This document shows, in pieces, positions 36,388 to 49,464 of a DNA stretch of 64,000 nucleotides. The notes below the pieces were generated by a model. That model was not told the DNA's origin. It made no database searches and saw only the letters and a program-made list of their open reading frames with translations. The stretch covers positions 12,752,448 to 12,816,447 of the forward strand of contig JAJEKV010000008.1 in NCBI GenBank assembly GCA_021234155.1, written 5' to 3'. The translations under genes were made by a program, and so were the position numbers. Every line of letters begins with the position of its first letter. Positions within the stretch are counted from its first letter, which is position 1. Origin of the DNA: Isoetes taiwanensis. Lineage: Eukaryota > Streptophyta > Lycopodiopsida > Isoetales > Isoetaceae.

Positions 36388-39300
36388 AAAAAATGCTATC
36401 AGTAATCAGTTTCTTCAGTTCCTGAAAGGAGCCTTTCAATATGGCAATCTGGCCATCCTTCTCCAATTATCTCTTCTTCCAAGTCTTGAAGTTCCGTTGC
36501 ATATCTCCTGCCTCTCTCTTCAATGCAGATGCTTCCTCGTCCTTACCTTCTATAACTCTAATCATGTCAGCAAGTTCAGTTCTTCCTCTACATATTTCAT
36601 CCTCCATTCTGGCTAGCTTTTCCTCTAGTTCCTGCACTACCAATCTAGATTGTCTCAATTCATTATCTCTTTGCTGCGCTCAGCATCCTTTTTTATAAAC
36701 ATATATAGTTGATCACCTCCTTTAACGTAAAAATATGAGTTAAATCTGTTCAAGACTTGCTCTTGTTGCATCAACCTTGACCTCGTGGTCCTAAGTTGAG
36801 ATTGTAGAGAACTTTGTTTAATTTAAGAGAATCCCTTTCTTCTAAGCAAGTCGATCTCTTTGTTATTTTTGTTTGCAAGTGCATGCTCTAGTGTATGACG
36901 TTCTTCTATCTTTTGCCAATAACCTGTTTCAACTCTGTTTCTTGTTTTCAGAGAAATTACCTGCAAAAGTAAGTAGATTAGATTATATACAAGCTTGCAA
37001 TACATTGCCTGCAAGAAGTTACTTTTTAACGTAAAAACCTCAAACATTTACTAATAATAGCTTTGTACCTCTTTTCCCTTATTTTGAGAAAAGGAAAGTA
37101 GCTCTTGATTAATATTTATGAGCTCATGCACTTGCTGCTGATGCTCATCTCTTTGTTTCTTGGTTTCATCAAACTCATGTTTCTTGAGTAGCATTTTCCA
37201 TCTGCCTCGCTCTGAAGTACTCTAATTTTCGCCTCCAGATCTCGCCAGACTTCTCAGTTTTTTCATCTCAAAGGATTGCTCTAAGCTCCACGCTTCGCTT
37301 CACTCCTTAAAAGGTCTTGCTGAAGTTTCTTCAAACTCGACACCCTGCAGAGGAAGGAAGAAGGTTGAATGTTGTAATATTGTTTCTTCATAATGTTGTA
37401 TTATTGTTTCTTCCTAAGAAGTAGCATGTCTTTAGGGGTAACTTACTTCTATTCTTTTGGTTCTTGCCATTTTGGTTCCAATATCTAACACAGGTCTCTG
37501 TGCTCAGTTTGTAATGAAGCAAGGGTAGCCTCAGTTTTGACATTTCTTTGTACCAATTGAGTATTTAGTTCTGCACACAAGATAACGTCCTCTTTCTGCT
37601 TGATCTCTTTTACATGCTCTCAAGAGCTCAGTCATGATTTCACAGTGCTCAACTCTTTGCTGCAGGAAGGTATTATTCCGTTGATAATCAGCATTCCTTG
37701 TTTTTCAGCTTCAATGATGTTTTTACTTTCAGATTCACAAAAGGCAATGGTAAAAAGCAAGCTCCAAATCATTGCCAGAACATCTTTCTACGCTGTCCTG
37801 CTGGAGAAAAAGTAACTAATCAGAGCAAGCAGATGCAGGAATCTTTATTTGTTCCATATGAATTTCAGCACTCAGATTAAATCCATCAGTGACAGCTATA
37901 TCACATAATCAAATGGAACTTGCCTGTTTGCAACTATCAGATTGACTGCTCATTTCTCTGAGCTCATCATGCTTCTGCAACATTCCTCTTAGATGTTCTT
38001 TCTGGTTGTGGCTGATGTTTCTACCATCGCTGAATTTTGATTTGACTACCTGCTCCCCACAAATTGCATAAAGCTTCCATATATTGTGTCCTTCAATGCT
38101 TGCATATCTTCTATATAACATTATTAAGTTGTTAAATGTGATGTGGGCGAACTAAATTCACAATCAGACTGTTACCTTTTCACAATATCTTTGTTTGGTA
38201 CGCTTTTCTGGCATAGCCATCTGGCACTGCAAATAAACAAAGAAATGTGGGGAAAGCATAGAACCACTAAAGGAATCGGGTGTACAGAGGAAATGATAGA
38301 AACAAGAGGATGATCTATTACATGATACACAAGCTATGGATGTAATTCTGATCAAGCATTACTGCTCGTGAAGCAATAAAACTCCCACGGACAAAGCAAT
38401 CTTATGCATAAGAGTTATTCACCCTAAAGATCTAACATGCAGCAAGAACCATCTGTTGTAAGCTTCCATTAGTGTTGCCCCGGCCAAAAAGTGACAAGCC
38501 ATATCTTCCTTTGCTCAAGCAACAACGGTCATATTATATTGAGGTGGTACAAAATACACTAGAAGAAATGCCATGTGATCTACGAATGCTTCAAGTTGGA
38601 GCCCACATCCTTAACCTGGACAACCTTGAACCTCAAACAAATAGAATGCCAAAACGTTTTAAAAGCCCATTCACTGTACATAATTACAACTAACACACAA
38701 AAGCTATTAACGCTTGGCATGTTATCCTAATTAAAAACTATGCAAATCATTTTCTACTCGAGCAGATTTGTTGACTATTTTATTGACTATGCTTGAGACC
38801 ATTTTTAAGACAGTTTCTCAAATCTATGCATAAAGCATGGCCCCCAATCAAGATAAATCAAAGGAAGCATTAAAACTCTAAAAAATGATAGCGACTGGTT
38901 GGGTATTAAACCCAGGATCCCCAGGTTGCAAGCCACATCTGCACATTACATATATCTATATTCAACCCTCCTCGTTAGTGGGCAGACCAACTTAGCCCTT
39001 TGCACTTGCAACCTCCTGGGTTCATGGATCAGCCAATTTTGCTCTTGATGCCATCTTAGGAACAACGGATGGACTGGTGTGGCAAAACCTGCCAAGTGCT
39101 CTCTATCATGAGGTAGCCCTGCATCTGCCCATAACTTACGTATAGAGACAAAGTTTTGTAGCAAAAGCTGAAAACAAATTGACTTCATAAAGAGCATATA
39201 CAATTATAAGAATACCTGCAGCAGAATTGACTTTGTGCTTTGCCAGTATTGTTGTGTTCTTCACAACACAAAGAAGTGGAAGCGTCCATTGAGATGGGGA

Positions 39301-42300
39301 CATGTTTGTCCTCATAACCTACTTCTTGTTCTAAATCCTGTAAAGCAAAGGGATATCGCAATTAGGATGGATGCTTGAGACAATTGTAGTATGCAAGCAT
39401 TGAAGCACATAACGCACAAAACAATCTACAACCTTGTTCATGGTTCCCAGGAATCCAGAAGTAGCAAAAAGGATGGCAACGTTCCTTTATGTCTGCATGA
39501 CCAAAAATCTAGGTTCCCTTTGCTTCAGATGTATGGTCAACCTGTTCCTCCAGAACCTCAAAGATAGGCTTACAAGTATACAGTTGAATAACCAGCTGGG
39601 AACTCTTGATTAATGGATCTTGAAGAATCTTGAATGGAGCAGTGTGGTTCATCTAAAGCTTTTGTACCTCGTTCATGAAATACCAGAGGGCAGCTCCTAT
39701 GTAGAGCTTTTTCTAGTTCTTTTTTTTGTCCTCTAAGATAGACAATCTTGTCTCCAACCTCACAACTGCACTTTTTATTGACTCCCAAAGAACCTTTTTG
39801 CTCTTCTTGGAATCTGGTGAGCTGTTCCCTTTGTTTTGGTTTTATAATTATCAATCAACTTGCCCTCAGAGATTTCAAAGCATGGTTTCATAGGTGACTT
39901 CTATCCAGTGGCTATTCCATAAACTTTCCACCACCATCTTTGACAACAAAATCATTCTCCACCTTGATCTGGGGCTGATGTTCACTCGCACAAACTGTAG
40001 AAGGTGCCTGAGTATGTCTCTCAACAAGCCGGCCTTGATCCAGACCAGTGTCCAGCTCAACTGAATATGGAGCTGAAAATGACGCATACAAATTGACTTT
40101 CATTTTGTATCAACTTTTTCATCAACTAAAGTAGTCCCTCTCCCTTTCAGAAAAGTTATCCTCTTGGGGCACTCTTAGTTTTTTCATAAACTTTGCTCTA
40201 CTGGTGTTTTTCTTTTTCATTAAACCTGCCGTCAACATGGAAAAGTCTTCTAGAACTTTGTTTACCCGTTTCTGACAAACCCTCGTGGCGTGATTTGTGG
40301 TCCCTATAAGTTCTGATAAGTCTCTTTAATGATCCTTTTATCCAGCTTTTCAGCTAACCGAGCAAGAACCCTCAGACTGAATATCGAGAAAGTCATGTGC
40401 AGCTTCAACAGCACCCTAAAAATAGTTGCCATTTTAGTTGAAAAGGATAGCAAGAGGATAAACAAAACTCCAGGAATGTTTAGACAACAAAAATAGCTAG
40501 TAAACCTATTAGTACACAAGCAGTGGACAGGCATACAGTCAGCAAATGCAGAACTAAACAGCTAGTTAAGCATTCAACCCTGATGAAATCTTGAATTGAT
40601 GCATGAACTGCTGCCCTGAGCATTTTCCATGTCATCTTGGCATGTCCTCAGATGTTTGACTAGATTGAGCTTTCTAGCATGCCCTGCCTTGTCATGCTGA
40701 GAGGGAATTTTAGAACACATTCTTATTTCTTCGAATGTAGCTTTTTGTCTTTTTCATGGCATTCTTTTTTCATGTAAAACAGCTGAGCAGCTTTGATTTG
40801 TCTGTTGCTCCCTTCTCCAATTACATATAGTATAATATCATGAAACCTATTTCTTTCCTTACATAACCAATGATTGTTGAAGAACCTGTACCAAAATACA
40901 TGTAGCAGCCATGGCTTGGTTTAGTGTGACTATATACCATATTCTGTGAATTCAATTAAAATCTAACGGCAATTTTTAACTAAAGTTCCAGAAGTTAGCC
41001 ATATGTTCTGTTATAGATGAAACAACAGATAAAAGAAACAGACAAGAAAGGTAAGCTAATAAGCAAACAACCTTGAGAGTATTATCGAATCATAGATGGC
41101 CCCATCGGATAAAATCGTGATCAGGACCCGGGTCTCAAACTGCCCTTTGCAACTCTATTTATTCTTAAATGCGGCTCATTGTTTAAATATGCCTCTGTAA
41201 TTTCTCTCTAGGAATTATTTGCAGGAAAGTGCCTTAAACTTTTTTCTTCTGTTTCTAAAAGCTCTCTGTCATGTATTTGACGTGAGCCTATTGAATTCAC
41301 TGTCTTTTGCAATGTGATTTGATGTACATTTTGACCAACAGATTTGATATATTTTTGACTCCTAAAACATATGTCATGTTTATGGTTAGGATAACCAAGT
41401 TTTAGAATTTCACACTAAAACAATAGAGCCCATCTTTACTGTTTTGTCCTGCGTGTAGAAGCCTTCTGTGAACACAATCCAGCAGAGCTCCTTGGATCAG
41501 GGATAAAACATTTGGGCCAATGTCTTGATCTTTATGTTTGCTAATGTCTCTACTTTGTAAATTGTTGCCATCTCCACATAGTTTTCTTTCCACCTGTTAA
41601 GGAACAAATATACTAATAATTAGTTTTGCCCTTCATTGCACGTGTGTATCTCTATGTTTCTTTTTTAATTTGACAACCATACCATTGGAATTGTGAACTC
41701 AGTGGCATCATGTGTGTCTTCATTTAGCATAGCCAGTTGCAGCCTTTTTGGAGAAGTCATATTGACACACCTTGCAGCATCCTGGTACAAGTTACTGCAT
41801 TCTACATCCTCTACTAAGGATGGTTTTGTCCATAAATTGATATCCACTTTTGAAGGTGATTGAATGACACCTTTTGGAATCTGTCCTCGGATTTTAAGCC
41901 ATTATTTATGTTGTTTCAAAAGCATTGTCTATTTTATTTTTTCCATCTTTTATGGAACTCCAAAGACAAATTATTATAATCTTGCATGGTTGGCAAGCAA
42001 CTGGTATGCTTGGCTGGGAAGTATGAAATTGGGACAAGATCATGGAACACTGTCTTTTATGGATCAATCGCTGATGATGCATTCCATGGATCCTTCACCC
42101 GTATGGGATTTTGCTGAATAACCATTTTATCTCCATCTTGACAGCATAATCTGCTGATTGAATTTCTTTTATCAACACATTGACCCCGTGACACTGCCCT
42201 CAAACCTTGAGCTAGCATATTTAGCTTGGGTTGAGAGTAGTTGGCCTCCCGTTTGATCACCCACATGGTGATAATGGTGGTGCAGGTGCAACTCAAATGG

Positions 42301-42355
42301 TCGTAAACTTGCTAAACTCTGCAGGAAAAACACCTCTTCTTCTAAAAAACTCATA
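36388..42355 (-). pseudogene. unidentified multi-exon coiled-coil protein
   Basis: Several minus-strand segments look like exons of one coiled-coil protein: LVVQELEEKLARMEDEIC...KDEEASALKREAGDM (36,470-36,665); KIEERHTLEHALANK...EIDLLRRK (36,845-36,930); VSSLKKLQQDLLRSEAKRGA (about 37,285-37,345) and KKHEFDETKKQRDEHQQQVHE (about 37,120-37,195); NQKEHLRGMLQKHDELREM (about 37,950-38,010). Intron-like AT-rich sequence separates them. Further frames at 39,570-40,090 and 41,400-42,355 may belong to the same gene. The coils faintly recall those of plant U-box receptor-like kinases, but no U-box, USP or kinase motif is visible, so I do not name it. Stops and frame changes are frequent. Confidence 0.4.
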
Positions 42356-42359
42356 AAAT

Positions 42360-45138
42360 ATTTACGAACTACAATGCAATGTTCCTGCTCACAAAAGATA
42401 CCTTTCTCCGCCTTTAAGTGTTGATTATGAATTACTTCGTTGGGATCAAAGCCAAAATAGGAACATGCTGCAAGTTGTGCTTGATGAGCAAGATCAAGTG
42501 TTTGTCTTCTGTAACCAAACCACGTACTTGTAAGTATATATAAAAAATGTTCAGGTCAAGTAGAATTTTTAATGATTATGGGCAAGACCACAAATACAAG
42601 TTCCAAATATTTGATGGTCTAGTAAAATTATAATAAGGCTATCCATAACAATACAAGGAAATTGATAAATGCTGCATCCCAAATTTTAATATATGCCTTC
42701 TCCTTTTGCCATGTCAATGAGAAGGTATTATTATGACAAGAAGCTAATAGACAGAGATGGTACACAGCACACCCATCTCAACAAGTTGGCAAAAAACAAA
42801 CGAACCTTTCTAGAGACAAGGATTCTCTGGTATCCAATGCATCCAAAGAGGCTCTTTGAAATATAGGTCCATGAACAGAATTGCATAATGTATCACTCAG
42901 TAATTTCAGGAGAACTATATAGTGCACAATCCGCTTGTAAATCGTGCAGGGGCCATGCGTAGCCGATAGAGCGTATTAATGTTGAGCATTTGAGTATTAC
43001 ATGTCGACTACCTCAGGCCTTGAGCATTTTATTTTCTAGGTCTTAAGCACTCAAGACTCGCAAACGTATCTGCTGTCAAAATTACATTGCCTTGAATGTA
43101 GTGATTCTGTAATTTTCCTGATCTCAACAACAATACCAATGAGAAAATGACTGGCAACGAAGCTCTCACCGCATTATAAGCAATTGGAAACCTAATCGGA
43201 CTCCATTTTTGGCGTTGAAGCAGCCAATGCTGTTAATTCATGTTCGAATTCAGTTGACGTAATAGGGATGCAGGATCATTTCTTTCCATGTATTGATGAC
43301 GTGTATGCCACATAATTTAATACCGCGTAACTCGACTATTTTCTGAAAACGTATAAATATTACAAGAAATTTATATTGCCCGCGGCGAACATTTCTTTTC
43401 TAACCCAGGTTATAGGGGATGGATTTGTTTCAAAGTCCCCAATAAATTTCTCTTTTTCAACTCATTTATAGGGGTGGAGTTGTGTGATGTTTGTCTTGTG
43501 TCAGTGGAAACCAAAGTAGTCTAAGTCAAGCAAGCACTACTCAACAATCTTGGTATTTATCCAACTCATCGTAAGTAAGTTAGGTTGATGAAGAAAAATA
43601 TGATAAATGAGAATACTTCACCCCATCCTCCCCTTTTTTTGAAGGATAAAGAATTATACTATATTGAATAAATGTTACATGATGTAGCAAATAGACATCT
43701 CCAAGACAAGTTCAAGAGGGGGTAGCTACAGAGTCAACCTACAACCTTATACTTGATGTTGCGGATCCCTAACCACTAAAGTTTGAAATTCCTCCATATT
43801 ATCTCCTTCATAATTCAATTTTTCGCTTTTATGAATCCAAATGTACTCCTTCTTCTTGTTAGAAACTATGATCCAGAGAATGACAAATATCTATTCCACC
43901 GATGCTAATGTCAAATGTGTGTCTCGTTGAGATGGGAATCATAAGTTGTTCTCTCACACAATGATAGCGTGGGATGAGGAATAATGTTTTCTGAAAAATC
44001 TTTGCACCTTATTTAAACACCATTGCTTCACGATATACCCTATATGACATCCTAACACCTCCATCCCTCCCTCCATACACGCATTTTGTGCTCTCAAACC
44101 ATAGCTATAAGCATATCATTGCTTTTCAACCATAGCCTTAACCATATCATTGTCCATTGTTAGCTATTGTGTGATGCCACTGAATGCGAAGTTGGTTCCG
44201 AAAATCTAAGACTCTCCTAATTTCATCTAGTTAGAGGATCTGATGACAACCCAATGTTGCACAATATGAATATATGGAACAACAAACAATATGATTGTTA
44301 TTTTCATCTTATTCTTATGTTGTTGATCAACAATGTAAGAATCCATCGTATCATCTTACGTGCCTAGTTGCCTGCTATCTTTGGGGTAAAAATTAATAAA
44401 GGAGGATAAAAGGCTAAAAGGTAAAAGTCTTAGATAGTGCCAATATATAAAGTAAAGTAAGTTGTATATGGTAGAAAATACAAAAAATAATTACCTAAAT
44501 ACGTAGAAGGCGAGAATACAAAATCTAACCACATTTACATTGGAGCATTAAGGTCTAAACTGTTATATTAGCAAAAATAGGGTGAGAAAGGGTCGAAAAA
44601 CAAAGGAGCCTTTTCCTCGGCCGCTGGCTATAATTATATTAGGTTGCCGCCATTATTCTTCTAACCAAGAAACGGCATAATTTTTTCTAATCTTTTAGAG
44701 GGCTTTTTTGTGCATATTACACATTGTGCCTCAACATTAGAATCACAAATATTTTGGCTTTAAGTCTCTAGGGCATTCACATGGGATTTTTGGCCCTCCC
44801 ACAAACAACGCTGCAGGATTTATTTAAGCGGTACCGGGCACGCCCACATGAACTTATTTTTTGAAGCTGATGACTTAGGGCGATTGCCGGCCAAGCAGCG
44901 GCCAGCGCACCATTCCACTGCAGTGGCCACCGCGGCGGCCTAAGGTTTCTTGTTCTGAAACGGCTTTACGGATCGCCTCCAAGTCTGGCCATGGCTGTTG
45001 GGTGCATTCACATGATCGGCTGTTAAATACAGGTACCAAATACCTCATAAAGCATCTACAAAGCTTCCATTCATCCACAGAGCATCGATTTCTATCCTGT
45101 TTATCTATTTCCTCCAATTTCCTATCTCTTTGCCCTCC
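42360..45138. other. AT-rich region with a possible LINE 3' end
   Basis: At 43,637-43,690 a T run followed by GAAGGATAAAGAATTATACT and AATAAATG resembles the 3' ends of the other minus-strand LINEs here. The segment KKKEYIWIHKSEKLNYEGDN (about 43,790-43,860, minus) could be its coding part. No target duplication was confirmed. No other gene is seen. Confidence 0.35.
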
Positions 45139-46165
45139 ATGGATTTGAATAGCATCCCATCAGACCTGTATGAAGAAGACGCAATCGAGGTTGTTCCTTC
45201 CACCCAATTACCTGTATGTGAAGATCAAGCATCTGATGAAGGAGATGGGGATGATGAGGAGGATCTTAGCCAGCCAAATGCCAGGAAGAAGATGGACCCA
45301 TGGCGTTGATGTCATAGCTTTGAAATCTTTGGTGGAGCAGTATGCCAATGTGAAAGTTAATAAGCTCCAAATGGGCAATTTTCAAAGCAAATCCCATTAC
45401 GTCTGAATGAGACTCTGGGCACTGTTTATACTGGCAAACAAGTCAAGAATAAGGTAGAGTGTTTGGTTAAGAAGTACAAGAAGGAGAAGGATAGAGAGTC
45501 TAAAACTGGATCCACTCCTAGCGAGTGGAAATTTTTTGACCAATTCGATGGAGTTTTTGGGGAATCATCAAAGGTGGTTGGTCTCCCCGATGGATCAACG
45601 GAGTCTGGGTTCTGAAGTGGGATGAAGCGAAAGCATACAGATGCAAATTTGAATGCTTTAAAGGCTAATGTGAAAACCAAGAAGTTTTGCAATCGTACTT
45701 CAGTCGCTAGTTCTCAGGCCCCAGCTTTCGAGTATGTTGTGGTGAAACCACCACAAACATCCAAATCAGCTCCCCGCTTATTTAGATGACAAAGTGATGA
45801 CAATGATGAGCAAGAAGCGGTATTGAGGTTGATTTCCCTCCAAGAAAGGGCTCCCAAGGAGCGCAAGAAACTGGATCTAGCCTTCGTGGGGAAGAAGATG
45901 AAAGCCGACTTTTAACGAGGGAGGGTGCCAAAGCCGCAAGGCTACCATTTTAGCTCAGGCCATGAAAGATGTGACTAATGTTCACAAGGACCTGCCGGTG
46001 ATGGGAATTCGCGGCATCGAAGGAGGCATGAGGATAGAAGAGCGGAGGCACGTAAAGAATCCGGAGAGGCTAAAGGGGAAGAAGCCATGAGGCTAAAAAG
46101 AGTTATTAGAACTGCGAGGCTTCAAAAGAAAAGGAGGATCTTGGGTTGCTGCTCTCAATGAAAGA
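45139..46165 (+). pseudogene. trihelix / Myb-SANT-like DNA-binding protein
   Basis: An ATG at 45,139 opens an acidic N-terminus (DLYEEDAIEVVP...DEGDGDDEEDLSQ). A trihelix-type domain follows: ALKSLVEQYANVKVNKLQMG (about 45,318-45,375), then TGKQVKNKVECLVKKYKKEK (about 45,430-45,490) and SEWKFFDQFDGVFG (about 45,518-45,560), the third-helix WPFF-like motif. Basic C-terminal helices come later. Frame changes occur near 45,308 and 45,400, and there are stops after 45,610. Proteins of this type are host transcription factors or the second (Myb-like) protein of PIF/Harbinger transposons. The transposase 2.1 kb away, pointing toward it, favours the second option. Confidence 0.65.
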
Positions 46166-46261
46166 TGCAAATTAAATTCAACTTCATGGTCAGTAAAGAT
46201 CGGTTCAGATGCCTAGCAACACTCCTTCATCGGGTCAAATACCATTCTTTTTGATCTTCAT

Positions 46262-46857
46262 CCTTGACATTCAACATATAAAAGAATTAAACCCCCAGCA
46301 ACCAACAGCCATCGTCACAACCATTGACATTAACAACCAACACATAACTACCATTGACATTAATTAATACAACCATTGTTCAACATTTAAATTAAATCCC
46401 CCTTAAACCCCCCTTTGGTTTTGGGTGCATATTCACACGCTCGGGGGTGACCGCAAATCGGAGATTTGTTGGATAGGCATATTCACCCCTTATTCCTTAA
46501 TCTACACCGCACGTAAAGTTCCTCGCTTGTGGGGTATGCAAGTACAAAATTTGCTATATTGTATAACAAGATTCGCAAAATACTATAAGATTTCAAGCGT
46601 AATACTATATGGTGTTGATTTCATCGTGCAAAAATACAATTATGAGGGCTCTCGCCGCCCTACGCCACCCCCCGCGGTGAATATGCACCCAAACCAAAGG
46701 GGGGTTTAAGGGGGGATTTTAATTTAAATGTGTTGGACCCAATGGTTGTGGTAATTAATGTCAATGGTAGTTATGTGTTGGTTGTTAATGTCAATGGTTG
46801 TTATGTGTTGGTTGTTATGTGTTGGGGGTTTAATTTTTATATGTTGGATGTTAATGG
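46262..46857. mobile_element. foldback element with long inverted arms, copy 2
   Basis: Arms at 46,262-46,440 and 46,675-46,857 are inverted copies (TTAAACCCCC, CCAACACATAAC, ACCATTGACATTAA, GGTGCATATTCAC). The arms contain internal short tandem steps (TTGGTTGTTATGTG). The core matches copy 1 at 28,836-29,276. It lies downstream of the trihelix-like ORF, between it and the Harbinger transposase. Confidence 0.85.
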
Positions 46858-48240
46858 TTTGTGTTGCAAAATTTTTTTGCCCTTCTGGGCCTTAAGGACG
46901 CCACCCCTGGGTATTGAGACAAAAATTTTAGAATTCAAACTAAAAAAAAACTAGAATTCATTTGAGGCTTTCTTTATCACCGTAGCTTTTGAATTTCATC
47001 ACAATAAAACAAATAGAACATAAGTAAAAGTTACATAAAGATAGAGCATTGATCCCATTATTCAAAGTCATAAAGTTTGCAACACCCATACACAAACATT
47101 TTGCAACCGGAAGTTAACAAAGAACCTTGGCCTCCATGGATTCTTGTGGTGAGAAACCAAAGTGGAAACTTTTCGCTTGTTAGCACAAGGATCTAGAAGC
47201 CTCAAAATCTAAAAATACATGGTAATTTTGCAGGCTTCATTCGAATGAGCCATAAAACAATATCCAATAAATAAAACTCAGATTAATCACCGGTAGGATG
47301 TAAAAGCCTACCAAACCCGGCCGGAAAATTGCTGTTTTAGCATAGATAACTTAACCAAACATATCCATATCATACACTATCAAAAAGATCTCGAGAGAGC
47401 TTTCCAACGCAATAAAAATCATCTCAAACAGAGCCTTGGATCAAAGTTATGATAAGAAATGTGTTCACGTTGCGAACTGCACTACATGCGCCCTTCATGT
47501 GCCCATTATGCACCACACACACAAAAAGAGGACTTTGAGCCATTGGTTGTTGACCATTATGCACCACACACACAAAAAGAGCTTTTTGTTGTGGAGCCAT
47601 TGGTTTGCCGACCATTATGCACCACTACGCACAAAAAAAGGGCTTTTTTGTGGAGCCATTGGTTGTTGACCATTGAAAAAAAATTTAAAATCAATGGCTC
47701 GGAAATGGTGCACCTAGATGACGATTAAGACATCCATTTGAATACATCACTTAAATCATAGGAAAACCTTGGGGAAAAGCGTCTGACAAAACACAAAAGT
47801 TAAAAACCCCCGTTATTACTTTACATATTAAGTTTTGATAAGTTTTGAACATGTCCTTTTGTGGTTTTATATGGAATTGTGGTTTTTTTTATATGGAATT
47901 GTAGGTTTTATAAGAAAGTTTATTTCATTTATTTAAGTCTCTTCAAGTTCGAATTTGATTTATAACATTTCTGTAAATGGTTTCTTGAGTAATGGCAAAC
48001 AGTAAAGTATTGTGGTGAATAATAAGCCTTTGGTTACAAAGTAGCCCACGTTCCTTTTAAAAACATCACATCACTACTATTATCTAAAGAAACCAAGTTA
48101 TGGTAAAATCAAACAAGTGCTCAAAACAAGTTATGTGGTGAATAATACGCCCTTAGCTCCCAAGTTCATTTTTTAAAAACATCACATCACAAATATTATC
48201 CAAAAACCAAATTATGGTAAAATCAAACAAGTGCTCAAAT
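46858..48240. other. AT-rich spacer with a tandem repeat
   Basis: No gene. The only structure is the roughly 57-bp tandem repeat at 47,505-47,676. Confidence 0.45.
47505..47676. repeat. tandem repeat, three units of about 57 bp
   Basis: Three units each carry CCATTATGCACCAC, ACACAAAAAGAG (or a variant) and GAGCCATTGGTT. A partial fourth unit follows. Confidence 0.85.
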
Positions 48241-48249
48241 CAAGTGCTC

Positions 48250-49464
48250 GCTTTCATGTGCTCAAAACACTGTATCCTTCGGTAATTTTCCTTCTCTTAT
48301 ACGCTCAGATCCCCTTGATTAAGTGGAAGGGCTCCATACGTAAAACACAAGTGTGTCAAAGTACTCATCTTCATTTTCAAGTCGCAAGAGATTGTGAAGC
48401 ACACAGCAAGCTATGACCACCTTAGGTGCATGGGGCATCTTCTTTTCATGCTACTCAAGATGTTCCATCGCCCTTTTAGAAGAGCAAAAGCATTCTCTAT
48501 AACCACCTAGCTTGTGACAGCGAAAACGCAATAGTGTCTGCAGGATCATTTAATCTTTTCTTCTTGATGACCATCATGTACTTAGATGCTGGATAACCCG
48601 GATCTGCAATTAAGTGGTTGGATGCCATGCAGCTTGCCTTGTGGGACCTCGTAATATATGTCTCCTAGACAATTTTGCAAACAATAGGGACTTGTAGAAA
48701 TGGTTCGTGTCATGCGCACCACCCGGAGCATCACAGCAAACATCCCAAAATATTAATGAGGGATCGCAGACTGCTTGTAGCACTATAGAAAAGAAATGAT
48801 GTCTGCTCCAATAGTCTACTGGTCCCCATTTCCTTATTGGTGCCTTCTTGAATGGGATGTGAGTACCATCAATGGCTCCAGCAACTTGTGGCACACCTGA
48901 GATGCTCTCAAAGTCATGTATAATATTATGCAGTCTGTTACCAGATGGAGGTCTAATGAAGTCATGTCTAAGTTTCTCAGCTAAAATAGTGACCACTATT
49001 TTAGTGTACTTATGAACAGTACTTGCTCCCATTCTGTACATTTCAGCACATATAAAACCCTTTGCATTGTGGGCCAATCGAAAAAGAACAACTGCTAAAG
49101 CCTTTATTTTTTCAATTGGTTCACGGACCACAATTGATAAGTCAGCTTGTATAATGTGTGGAACAACTAGACGAAGCAGCTTCTCGAAATTATCTGCCCT
49201 CATTCTATAGAAATTCCTGAAGTTATACTCACTAGCTATGCCAGAACGAAGCCAAGGATTACTGCTCAGATCATTCCAGAAAGAAACCTGCCTTGGGTAC
49301 ATCCACCACACTCTTCTTCCTCTGTTCATCTGCTCATCTAACAGTACAAGCAAGAACATGGCACACATTTGCATTAGGTAGTCAACAAGTTCCTCCAATC
49401 CCGTGTTCAGGTCCTCATAATCAACTTCTCCATCACTTGATAAATCCAGGTCATAATGATCCAT
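48250..49464 (-). pseudogene. PIF/Harbinger transposase (DDE_Tnp_4 type)
   Basis: An open frame of 284 codons from 49,464 holds the N-terminal region and the catalytic start: VVPHIIQADLS, AVVLFRLAHNAKGF, VAGAIDGTHIPFKKA (first Asp, about 48,860-48,905) and CCDAPGGAHDTNHFYKSLL. After a frame change near 48,630 it continues LIADPGYPASKYM (second Asp, about 48,580-48,620), then VVIENAFALLKGRWNIL (Glu, about 48,465-48,515) and VVIACCVLHNLL (about 48,400-48,440). All three DDE residues are present. Only two or three small indels break it, so it is among the best-preserved transposases here. It differs from the HARBI1-type copy at 16.7-17.9 kb and is a separate lineage. Confidence 0.93.

Noticed and set aside
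36000..42300. U-box receptor-like kinase identity for the coiled-coil exons
   Set aside because: Only general coiled-coil resemblance; no kinase, U-box or USP motif found.
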